NCBI GenBank assembly: GCA_018822805.1
Contig: JAHJJU010000090.1
Location: forward strand, 1 to 34,619
Length of the DNA: 34,619 nt
Source: a bacterium
GTDB lineage: Bacteria; Campylobacterota; Campylobacteria; Campylobacterales; Sulfurovaceae
Reading direction: 5' to 3'
Below the pieces are notes generated by a model. The model was not told where the DNA came from. It searched no databases and was given only the letters and a program-made list of their open reading frames with translations. The translations under genes were made by a program, and so were the position numbers. Every line of letters starts with the position of its first letter. Position 1 is the stretch's first letter. This document shows, piece by piece, positions 7,181 to 14,233 of this stretch.

Positions 7181-9130
7181 TTATATTCCTAACCTCAAAC
7201 AATTCTCATAGTCGACTTCATCTGACTCATCTTCTTGTATATGAAAACCTCCATAAGTAAAGGTAAAAGCATTTCCATTATTATCTAGTGAAGTTTCTTC
7301 AATACCTGTACTAAAAATAGATTTTGAAAAACAGAGTCTATGTTTCTTGAAACTAAAGTAGGCATCTTTCTGTTTAAAATCAGCAAAACTCTTTCTCCAA
7401 CTATGAAATTCTTCTATTCTAATGCCATATAAATCACTTTCATTATTATCTACACTGATCTCTTTATATCTTACATAAAATTCATGTTTATTAACTCTTT
7501 TATCTATCTTTTTACACTCTTTATCTTTATAGTAATTTTGAGTGACATAAATTTTATTTTCTGCTGTAAAATGGTAACCTTCTCTATAGTAACTCAATAA
7601 AGGATCTCCTGCTTGATTAAATTGAGTCTCTACTTCGCAACGATTACCCTTCCAGTGAGTATCTATGAGATGACTTTTATTTTCATCAAGAACTACTTTA
7701 TATTCACTCTTATTTATATCTCTTAAATAAAAATCTTTTATGGGTTGAGGTATGGCTTTTATAAGTGTGTGTGTTCTACCTAAATAATGATACATTCCTA
7801 TAAACGAAGATTTCTCTTCTTGCTTATACTCCCACCGAGATACATTAGCATCAAGATTAACAAGTTTGTCTCTTAAAACTATCAAATAATTATCAATTTT
7901 TAGTTCATTAGAAAGGAGAAGAATTACATCATCTAACAATGATATACTATAATTATCATACGAACTACCAAGATAAATATTGACCTTATTCAAAATAATA
8001 CTAATCGCTTTTTCTCGTAATTGTTCATTAGTAATATATTTTGCATATTTTATATACTCTTTAATATCATATGAACTCATTCTATCATATTGTAAACGTA
8101 TAAGAGCAATTTCATCATAATTTTTAGTAACCAAATCTTTAAATACAAACCTCTCTTTTTCCCATAAAAATAAACTATCAAGAGCATTTGCACTATATTG
8201 CTGTATCAAAGAAAAAAGTTTTAAATACTCCTCTTCATTTTTTACTTTATAATGCTCTAACATCATTGAAGTAATATGAATAAACTCTTCCGAATACTCA
8301 GGTATATTCTCCTTAAGAAGCTTATTATATTTCTCATCTTGAAGAGAAAACATTAGATAAAATGCACGTTTTTCTCTTTTAATCTTTTCAGTTTCACCCT
8401 CAATCATATTTAATTTTTCTTCTATTTGAGAAAGATTCATCTTAGAGTTCCAAAGCTTATCAAAAACTTTTTTTGCTTCTTTATTTAATCTTTCATTCTT
8501 TGCATCAAGTAATTTTTCTGCTTCCCTCTCTGCTATATGACGTTCATATTTTATCTTTTCTTTTTCATCATAGGTATGTTTTGCATTGAACATAAAAACA
8601 GTAAATATTCCTAGCATAAGTATAAGAATTTTCAAAAATACTTTTGGAGAAGTTACAAGAATAGCAATAATAAAAAGACCCAAAGCAGACAAAAGATATA
8701 AAATAATTGGAATAATTATAAATCGAGCTCTTCCAAATTCATAAGAACTCAAACCTGAAAGAATATACAATAAATTAAAACTATAATACGTGAAGAAAAT
8801 AAGTAATGAAAGTTTAAAAGAATTTTTTGATGTGATTTCAAACGATGACATATTTGTTATTGCTGCGAATAAACTTATAACAAAATGAAGAGCTAAAAAT
8901 AAAAAGATTTGAGCAAAAATCCATTGAATATCGTTTGGATACTCTGAACTTCTAAAAATCAGAGATATATAGAAAATTAATGGAAACAGAGAAAGTAGCA
9001 TTAATCCCTTATTGACAATAACTAAGTATTTCTTTGCATGTAAGATTATTAAAACATACAATACTAACAATACCAATAAAGCCTTTCCTATTAGTTCAAA
9101 ATCGAATAAAGATAAAAATTGAGACAACAT
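7181..9130 (-). CDS. Membrane protein with coiled coil and lipocalin-like tail
   Basis: 649 residues of unknown function. Residues 12-182 hold about six membrane spans. Residues about 186-260 are charged and heptad-like (REAEKLLDAKNERLNKEAKK), probably coiled coil. A helical middle of 260-480 follows. The last 170 residues resemble the mature 191-residue lipoprotein at 9432-10007: shared pattern [46 protein letters not shown] and [16 protein letters not shown]. That repeated domain looks like a small beta-barrel (lipocalin-like) by its W/G, Y and paired-Cys spacing; this is inference. It is preceded by the conserved direct-repeat promoter. Confidence 0.75.
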   Translation of the reverse strand: MLSQFLSLFDFELIGKALLVLLVLYVLIILHAKKYLVIVNKGLMLLSLFPLIFYISLIFRSSEYPNDIQWIFAQIFLFLALHFVISLFAAITNMSSFEITSKNSFKLSLLIFFTYYSFNLLYILSGLSSYEFGRARFIIIPIILYLLSALGLFIIAILVTSPKVFLKILILMLGIFTVFMFNAKHTYDEKEKIKYERHIAEREAEKLLDAKNERLNKEAKKVFDKLWNSKMNLSQIEEKLNMIEGETEKIKREKRAFYLMFSLQDEKYNKLLKENIPEYSEEFIHITSMMLEHYKVKNEEEYLKLFSLIQQYSANALDSLFLWEKERFVFKDLVTKNYDEIALIRLQYDRMSSYDIKEYIKYAKYITNEQLREKAISIILNKVNIYLGSSYDNYSISLLDDVILLLSNELKIDNYLIVLRDKLVNLDANVSRWEYKQEEKSSFIGMYHYLGRTHTLIKAIPQPIKDFYLRDINKSEYKVVLDENKSHLIDTHWKGNRCEVETQFNQAGDPLLSYYREGYHFTAENKIYVTQNYYKDKECKKIDKRVNKHEFYVRYKEISVDNNESDLYGIRIEEFHSWRKSFADFKQKDAYFSFKKHRLCFSKSIFSTGIEETSLDNNGNAFTFTYGGFHIQEDESDEVDYENCLRLGI

Positions 9131-9135
9131 CTAAA

Positions 9136-9183
9136 ACTCCTTAAATTAAGTTCTATAAAAAGTATAACCCAAAAGTGTTAGGA
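9136..9183. repeat. Duplicated promoter/leader, right copy
   Basis: 48 bases nearly matching 7108-7155. This copy is still attached to a complete gene (7181-9130), with AAGGAG just before its ATG. Confidence 0.75.
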
Positions 9184-9189
9184 GAGATT
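9161..9189 (-). promoter_or_regulatory. Direct-repeat promoter of the 649-residue gene
   Basis: On the minus strand: AATCTC (degenerate half-site), 4 bases, AACACT, 7 bases, TATACT, then the transcription start region and AAGGAG before the gene. A second TTATACTTTT lies about 30 bases further upstream. Spacing is identical to the other three copies. Confidence 0.6.
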
Positions 9190-9223
9190 AGAAAAGTATA
9201 ATCCCAACACTTTCCTTTTCGAC

Positions 9224-9418
9224 TCACGAGGTACTACTTGAGGTATACTCCGAATAATTCCAAAGAAGACCTTTAGGAGGATTTCTATGTTGAAGTGCCA
9301 TTAGTAATGCATTATTGACCAAAGAAGTCTTCATATTATCATCCATTGACCAACCAACAACTTTACGTGAGTAAAGATCAATAAACGTGGCTAGGTATAA
9401 CCCTATTTTGTTTGACAT
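9224..9418 (-). pseudogene. IS3-family transposase fragment
   Basis: 64 codons that match the integrase-core (rve) segment of IS3/IS150 Orf[21 protein letters not shown] and the following [21 protein letters not shown]. The first catalytic Asp (in FIDLYSRK) is present. The N-terminal half, and the region after LLW where HSDRGSQY is expected, are missing. No terminal inverted repeats are visible. A remnant insertion sequence between two island genes. Confidence 0.85.
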
Positions 9419-9431
9419 TTTGCTCTCCTTT

Positions 9432-10007
9432 TTATCGTCTACTATTAATCAACCGTAAACAGTTGTTGTAGTCAATTTTGGTAGATTTACTTGTAGAGAC
9501 ATCTAACACCATGCTCTCATACGTTTTATTATCATCTTTGTCTATATAAGAAAACTTATTGTAAAAAGACTCTGACAAACATAGTTCATCTTCATTTATG
9601 GCATAAAAAGCATCAACACTTAGTTCTGTTTCTGTCACTTTCTCTACTCTAAATTCATGAACACTATAACCTTTATCTGTAGATACCTTCTCTAAATCAT
9701 AAAAATTAAACGTAGCATTAGCAGGTACAGTCGGTGCATGATTTTCTAAAAACTGTGTACAAGAGCTATCTTTATAATTGTTGCGACCTATTTTAATCGT
9801 GTTGTCTTGGTCAAATCGGTAAAGACCTTTATAGTAGAAATAGTGTTTTAAACCATTTTGATCTGTGGCTGTTGTAGCTGAACAAGTAGTGGCTATCCAC
9901 AAGTTATTTTTTAAAGTAGCTTTACCTAACTCTTCATCTACAGGTTTACAAGCTGTAACTATAAGACTGATAATGCTTAAAGTAAGTAATCGTTTTTTTG
10001 AAATCAT
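9432..10007 (-). CDS. Lipoprotein with lipocalin-like domain
   Basis: 191 residues with a lipoprotein signal ([11 protein letters not shown], lipid Cys at 20). The mature part contains four further cysteines and the aromatic pattern seen in the C-terminus of the 649-residue membrane protein. Two or more Cys pairs suggest periplasmic disulfides. Plausibly a small beta-barrel that binds a ligand, or an immunity or accessory factor for the island enzymes; neither is shown by sequence. Transcribed from direct-repeat promoter copy A. Confidence 0.7.
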   Translation of the reverse strand: MISKKRLLTLSIISLIVTACKPVDEELGKATLKNNLWIATTCSATTATDQNGLKHYFYYKGLYRFDQDNTIKIGRNNYKDSSCTQFLENHAPTVPANATFNFYDLEKVSTDKGYSVHEFRVEKVTETELSVDAFYAINEDELCLSESFYNKFSYIDKDDNKTYESMVLDVSTSKSTKIDYNNCLRLINSRR

Positions 10008-10036
10008 ACATACGCTCCTTTTCTAATGGTTCTGCT

Positions 10037-10120
10037 TAACCAAACTATAACAAAAGAGCGTTATGAAGTGTTATAAGACTTAAAATTTAAGATTAAAAAC
10101 AGTAAAAAGAAAACTATGAA
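10037..10120. repeat. Long promoter repeat, copy A
   Basis: 84 bases that match 18863-18947 with a few substitutions and one single-base gap. The match ends in GAAAACTATGAA, which is also the first part of the nth fragment here and the stop-codon region of the response-regulator gene in copy B. That shared 12-mer marks a likely recombination joint. Confidence 0.9.
10044..10072 (-). promoter_or_regulatory. Direct-repeat promoter, copy A
   Basis: On the minus strand: AACACT, 4 bases, AACGCT, 7 bases, TATAGT (-10). It drives the 191-residue lipoprotein gene. The 10-bp period, with one half-site at the -35 position, is typical of activator boxes of OmpR/PhoB-type regulators. Confidence 0.65.
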
Positions 10121-10297
10121 GGTAAAATACCTCTAGAACGAAATGAACTGGTTAAACTGGCAGGTGTAGGACAAAAAACAGCCAATGTCGTCATAATAGA
10201 GAATATGCAGGAGCCAACCTCATGACTGTTGATACCCACGTTTTTAGAGTAGCACACCGTTTAGGTCTCTCCGATGACAAAACAGCCATAAAAACCG
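10109..10297 (+). pseudogene. nth: Internal fragment of nth, frameshifted
   Basis: Aligns base for base with 6330-6516 of nth (codons 106-167) apart from 14 substitutions and a 2-base insertion that breaks the frame. Ten of the 14 substitutions are synonymous, so the source diverged as a working gene before being cut. It has neither the start nor the cluster-binding end and cannot encode an enzyme. Confidence 0.95.
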
Positions 10298-10315
10298 GGG
10301 GAAGTGTAATAAGGT

Positions 10316-10609
10316 TTATCTTTCTTCCAATCCAGTTATGATACAAATACTTTCTTTATCATTTGTAACATAAGTTATTTTTTTACCTTTTGCTTTTGCA
10401 TATAATGCTCTATTGTATTCTGTTCCATCCATATTTATTTGAGCTCTATGATAAGAGCAATGGGTTGGTGTTTCATCAGCAACAATGTAAGCTACACCAT
10501 TGTCTAGTTGAATTTTCCAATCACTAATTGTATTAACCCAATAGTTTCCAGCTATTGCATAGCCTCCAAAGATTAAACTTATTAGTATCATTTTTATTGT
10601 TGTTTTCAT
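10316..10609 (-). CDS. Small secreted protein, family S member 1
   Basis: 97 residues with a signal peptide (LISLIFGGYAIA, then GNYW). The mature protein is about 77 residues and contains two Cys. Pattern: W..QLDNGVAYI, C, then ALYAKAKGKKITYV and ICIITGL. The ALY...GKK(I/V)..Y segment recurs in the secreted proteins at 13515 and 17861. This arrangement recalls small OB-fold, B-subunit-like secreted proteins (subtilase cytotoxin B has LYNQALYFYTTGQPVRIYY); that is a pattern resemblance only. Its start shares a base with the stop of the hydrolase gene, so the two are translationally coupled. Confidence 0.7.
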   Translation of the reverse strand: MKTTIKMILISLIFGGYAIAGNYWVNTISDWKIQLDNGVAYIVADETPTHCSYHRAQINMDGTEYNRALYAKAKGKKITYVTNDKESICIITGLEER

Positions 10610-12315
10610 TATAATCCTTTCACTTTATAAATACTATGTTCATGTACTTTATTATAAACCTTATCAACTTGTACTGTCGTACACTTTTCTACATCTACAT
10701 TTTCAATCCAACTTCTAAATTTTGGAAGCCAATCACTAGGGTAATGAGTAAGAGAAGGAGGATTATTCCCTCGAGCATAATAATATTCTACACGTTTGCG
10801 TATATTATATAAAAAAAGACTTACTTCATTTTCATATGCCCCATAATCAAAAACTGTCCAATCAATATTCCAATCACTATAAGGAGTATTACTATAGGCA
10901 TCATCATCTACTCTTATATAATTTTTTACATAAGTACACATATCTCTACTTCCTTTACACCAAACATCATAATGATGTTTGCTACTGTCTCGAAAATGTA
11001 CACGTCCATCATACCAACCAAGCTGTAAAAGATTAAGGGTTTCGGTATGATCTAAATTATTATTTTTATAAACACTAACATCTAAAACCATATAGAAAGT
11101 ATCTCCATGATTTCGTGACAATGTTGTCTCTCGCCATCTAGCCTTCGCTGTATACTGCTCTTCTACAGGTGGTGGTTTAATTACAAGACCATAAATATTT
11201 TTATTAAAATAGTCAATAGTTGCACCAATATATCGTTTATCTATATAATTACTGCCTGGATCCCTCTCTATTTTCCAACTGTTTGGATATATATATTTAT
11301 CATATGAGAAAATAAAAACTCTTTTTTCTTGATTTAAAAAAGCTGTTGTAAGATCAGCAATATTCACTAAACGATTATTATTTACATACTTTTTAAGCCA
11401 CGTTACATCCTCCATAACTTGATTTTCTTCTTCTGTACATGGCTGACACTTCTCATTTATCTCATCTGCCATAAGATTTATATCACTAATGATTTTTGCT
11501 CTAGTTTCATGATGAGGACGATGATATTCTAATTCATCTATATATCTAGGATGAGGAGTTGCTCCTCGATTTAAATATATTTCTACAAGTCCATGACCTA
11601 AAAAATCATTTTTACTATCAAACTCGGTATGAATATTATTTGGCATTGAGCCTACATCTGGACGAATCGCACCAATAACTATATCATTATCAGATGTTGT
11701 ATATAGACCATTATTTCTTATTCCTACAGCAGTCGAGACAGGTGTCGCTATAGATACTAACCTTGTACATTCTTTTACTTGGCTATCACTAAAGTTATCA
11801 ATCAAACCTTTCATCACAATATTTGCAGCAACTGTTCCCTCAGAATGAGAAAGAATTAAAAGCTTTTTATTCTCTGATTTTCCTCGCTCCCATGCAATAC
11901 GTGCATATACATCCGAAATATCAGAATAAGAATCATAAAAATTATCTACAATATTTTCTAAATAATCATCTTGAAATTTTTTATTATTTGTTACAACACT
12001 GTTCATTCCCGATATTGCTTTCCAAAATGGAGTAAAATCTTTTCCTCCATTGGTTCCATCATATTTAGCTAAACGATAAGTTTCTAGAACATCACCTAAG
12101 AACCCATAGCCATTTTTACCATCTGTATGATTATAAATTGTCTGAATCTTTGTTCGTCCACTAGAATCAAGAGCATAAGAGAGTTGTTTTGCTCCCTTTT
12201 CTGCCTCTGTATTTGTATTCTGTATTCCATTTATAAAAACAATTTTTATATCAGAAAATTTATTATCTGAAAATACGTATATTGTCAACAGAGCTATAAA
12301 AATGAAAATTCTCAT
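10609..12315 (-). CDS. Secreted alpha/beta-hydrolase-like exoenzyme
   Basis: 568 residues with a signal peptide (about 1-16). Residues 20-250 look like an alpha/beta hydrolase: strand IKIVFING, nucleophile elbow LLILSHSEGT with S158 (first Gly replaced by Ser), acid-loop candidate D211 in SDNDIVIG, and His candidate H241 in LGHGLVEIYL. A lipase/esterase role is likely, substrate unknown. Residues about 330-568 form a second domain homologous to the C-terminus of the phospholipase-like protein at 14230-16809: DYFNKNIY, HYDVWCKGS, CTYVK, RVEYYYA and YPSDWLPKFRSWIEN. The gene overlaps its upstream neighbour by 4 bases and its downstream neighbour by 1 base, so it is the centre of a tightly coupled operon. 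Confidence 0.75.
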   Translation of the reverse strand: MRIFIFIALLTIYVFSDNKFSDIKIVFINGIQNTNTEAEKGAKQLSYALDSSGRTKIQTIYNHTDGKNGYGFLGDVLETYRLAKYDGTNGGKDFTPFWKAISGMNSVVTNNKKFQDDYLENIVDNFYDSYSDISDVYARIAWERGKSENKKLLILSHSEGTVAANIVMKGLIDNFSDSQVKECTRLVSIATPVSTAVGIRNNGLYTTSDNDIVIGAIRPDVGSMPNNIHTEFDSKNDFLGHGLVEIYLNRGATPHPRYIDELEYHRPHHETRAKIISDINLMADEINEKCQPCTEEENQVMEDVTWLKKYVNNNRLVNIADLTTAFLNQEKRVFIFSYDKYIYPNSWKIERDPGSNYIDKRYIGATIDYFNKNIYGLVIKPPPVEEQYTAKARWRETTLSRNHGDTFYMVLDVSVYKNNNLDHTETLNLLQLGWYDGRVHFRDSSKHHYDVWCKGSRDMCTYVKNYIRVDDDAYSNTPYSDWNIDWTVFDYGAYENEVSLFLYNIRKRVEYYYARGNNPPSLTHYPSDWLPKFRSWIENVDVEKCTTVQVDKVYNKVHEHSIYKVKGL

Positions 12316-12842
12316 TCAATTTCCCCCTTATTTAAAGTTGAGTCCCAAATAACATAAACTTCATCATTACTATCTTTTAAAACAAAATATTTTGTATATG
12401 AAGAGAAACTACCCATAATTAATCCATGTTGTACTGTATAAAATGCATCAACCACCGTATAAACTTTTTCTTTAGGTATTTTTCTTACAGGAGGATTATC
12501 TCTATAATAATAAGTTGAATAATCTTCTGCCACTATAATTTGTTTATCATATTTTTGTTTTATAACAGGAGAAATGTTAGGTAAATCTTTAAAATTAGAC
12601 ATCTCTAACATTTCAATATGTTTAAAAGTAACTTTCATATTTTTTAAAGGCACAGTTTGATAATAAACCCGTGTTTCCCATCCAAAAAGATAAAAAGCTA
12701 AAATAAAAAAACCAAGTATGAATCTAATGAAAAGTATTCCTTTTCTCTTTTTAATTCCATTTAAAAATGAAATTAAAAATAAAAAGATTAAAAAATAAAA
12801 ACTATATTGATTTATGCTTGTTACTGCATCTAAAAAACTCAT
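12312..12842 (-). CDS. Small inner-membrane protein in hydrolase operon
   Basis: 176 residues: two membrane spans (about 12-28 and 36-54), then an extracytoplasmic or cytoplasmic domain of about 120 residues with no family I recognise (IPKEKVYTVVDAFYTV, YTKYFVLKDSNDEVYVIWD). Both ends overlap neighbouring genes by 4 bases (ATGA), which couples it tightly to the hydrolase. A membrane protein coupled to a toxic exoenzyme may be an immunity or secretion helper; this is inference from position only. Confidence 0.65.
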   Translation of the reverse strand: MSFLDAVTSINQYSFYFLIFLFLISFLNGIKKRKGILFIRFILGFFILAFYLFGWETRVYYQTVPLKNMKVTFKHIEMLEMSNFKDLPNISPVIKQKYDKQIIVAEDYSTYYYRDNPPVRKIPKEKVYTVVDAFYTVQHGLIMGSFSSYTKYFVLKDSNDEVYVIWDSTLNKGEIE

Positions 12843-13381
12843 CTACACTCCCTATTTTTTGGTAAAATCGTTCCTTTTAACTTCTTAAGTCCTCTAACAT
12901 ACGCTAGACTTCTCGCATAAGTATTCAAAACATACGGCATAGTAAACCCACTGCCATTAACTACCTCTTTATCCACACAATCACTAGCTTCCGATATATC
13001 AACGATTAACCCTTGTTGTTGAGCAAGTGACATAGAAGGGTTTTCTATTAACTTCTGATACTTTTGTGCTATCACATAAGAGTACGCTCTAGCCTTTGGT
13101 TTGTTTTTAAAGCGTAAAGAGATATGTCTCTCTACATCATCTCTTATCCCATCATTGTCAGAATCAATTCCTTCTATATTTACATTTCCCTCTTCTCCTG
13201 GGTCGGCTGGTAATCCACTACCTGCAGGTATAATAATTGTAATACCACCCACAGCTATAGGTACAAATAGAACCTTTTGTTCTGCTTCAAATTTTGTAGC
13301 CACTTCTTTGACAGATAATTCTGCAAAAACTAATAGGGGCACAGTTAATAACAGTATAAATAACCGTTTTTTGTTTGACAT
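12839..13381 (-). CDS. Secreted protein with FVPIAVGG motif and Ca-loop
   Basis: 180 residues with a signal peptide (LLLTVPLLVFA). A short hydrophobic stretch FVPIAVGGITIIIP follows at about 40-53 and is identical to one in the protein at 18221. Next comes DSDNDGIRDDVERHI, a calcium-binding thrombospondin-type-3-like loop. The rest is helical with two Cys (ASDCVDKE and NREC). Similar DNDGIRDDVE proteins are common as small secreted hypotheticals. First gene of the hydrolase operon, with GAGGAG before the ATG. Function unknown. Confidence 0.7.
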   Translation of the reverse strand: MSNKKRLFILLLTVPLLVFAELSVKEVATKFEAEQKVLFVPIAVGGITIIIPAGSGLPADPGEEGNVNIEGIDSDNDGIRDDVERHISLRFKNKPKARAYSYVIAQKYQKLIENPSMSLAQQQGLIVDISEASDCVDKEVVNGSGFTMPYVLNTYARSLAYVRGLKKLKGTILPKNRECR

Positions 13382-13422
13382 TTTAATCTCCTCGGAAAAA
13401 TATTATTGAACAATATCACTTC

Positions 13423-13449
13423 TTAGCTAATAAGAACATCATTTTTCAT
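13423..13449 (-). CDS. Possible 8-residue leader peptide
   Basis: ATG to TAA encodes MKNDVLIS, behind the strongest ribosome site in the island (AAGGAGGTGGAA). It lies about 40 bases before the first gene of the hydrolase operon. Either a short upstream ORF that tunes translation or the stump of a lost gene. Coding status cannot be shown from sequence. Confidence 0.25.
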   Translation of the reverse strand: MKNDVLIS

Positions 13450-13481
13450 TTCCACCTCCTTATGTTGTATAAATTAATCAG

Positions 13482-13487
13482 ACTATA
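13482..13487 (-). promoter_or_regulatory. Candidate -10 box of hydrolase operon
   Basis: TATAGT on the minus strand, about 33 bases before the leader ORF. The upstream half-sites of the other island promoters are absent here, so this operon may be regulated differently or be read through from the phospholipase operon. Confidence 0.3.
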
Positions 13488-13514
13488 ACTGTACAAAACT
13501 ATTTTTATTCATAT

Positions 13515-13847
13515 TTAAGGCTCAATAACCACATATGCAACCTCACATATACTAGAGTTATTTACTATTCTTATCGTGGCTTTTTTATTTGTTGTTTGTG
13601 TCGCTAAAAGTGCTGAATACATCGCTTCCTTCCCTTCTGAACTATTTGGGATAGTAACATAAACATTTGCTGGTGATATACAATCTAATTTACTTTCATC
13701 TCCACTTGTGCCAATATAAATTCTACCATAAGAAGTTACATATAACTTTGTCACTTCTACATTCGAGCATGCATCAGGAGAACAATCTGCTTGTGCATTA
13801 GAGAACATTCCTCCAACTAGTATTAAAGATAATAGATATTTCTTCAT
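13515..13847 (-). CDS. Small secreted protein, family S member 2
   Basis: 110 residues with signal peptide SLILVGGMFSNAQA. The mature protein carries four Cys (CSPDAC, LDC, SIC) and the family pattern VTSYGRIYIGTSGDES ... AMYSALLATQTTNKKATIRIV ... CEVAYV. The YSALL..(x)KK..I segment aligns with members at 10316 and 17861. A compact disulfide-bonded OB-like fold is plausible. It is the last gene of the phospholipase gene set, in the same relative place that member 1 occupies after the hydrolase. Confidence 0.7.
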   Translation of the reverse strand: MKKYLLSLILVGGMFSNAQADCSPDACSNVEVTKLYVTSYGRIYIGTSGDESKLDCISPANVYVTIPNSSEGKEAMYSALLATQTTNKKATIRIVNNSSICEVAYVVIEP

Positions 13848-13867
13848 TTTTTTCCTTTCATTCTTCT

Positions 13868-14233
13868 TTAATTATGGTTTCGCTTACCTTCGTAATACAA
13901 CATATCATCAATCATACGTTCTTTATCTTCAAGATTTACATTTTCAATATCATTTAAAGTCATATTTTTACCAATAGTCTCTATTTCCTCCTTATCCAAG
14001 TTATCTTCAATGTTTCTATTAACTTTTTCTACATTAGTCCTAAGTTTTTGGTTTTCAACCAACTCCTCATGTTCTTCTAACATCTCAGTATCTTCAATTT
14101 TCATATCTTTAGATACTCTATCTACTTGACTTGAAACCGTCTCTTTTTTAACTATTGGTTCATCGTCCAATGATATGTAGGTAATGAAAAATAGAAAACA
14201 ACTTGTTATAACAGATAATAATGTTGTTTTCAT
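13868..14233 (-). CDS. Small anchored acidic helical protein
   Basis: 121 residues: an N-terminal hydrophobic segment (about 5-21) acting as signal or anchor, then about 95 strongly charged, mostly helical residues (EEHEELVENQ, IEDNLDKEEIETIG, NLEDKERMIDD). No cysteines and no family recognised. Its ATG overlaps the stop of the phospholipase gene by 4 bases, so it is coupled to it. Part of it is duplicated as a relic beside nth (6740-6819). Confidence 0.65.
   Translation of the reverse strand: MKTTLLSVITSCFLFFITYISLDDEPIVKKETVSSQVDRVSKDMKIEDTEMLEEHEELVENQKLRTNVEKVNRNIEDNLDKEEIETIGKNMTLNDIENVNLEDKERMIDDMLYYEGKRNHN

Noticed and set aside
9224-9418. Open frame starting MSNKIG with its own ribosome site as a real small gene
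   Set aside because: Its content is the middle of an IS3 transposase and both ends are cut; the start is fortuitous.
10836-11036. Plus-strand frame rich in His and Tyr inside the hydrolase gene
   Set aside because: Composition reflects the antisense of an AT-rich coding strand; the minus-strand gene has signal peptide, domains and homology.
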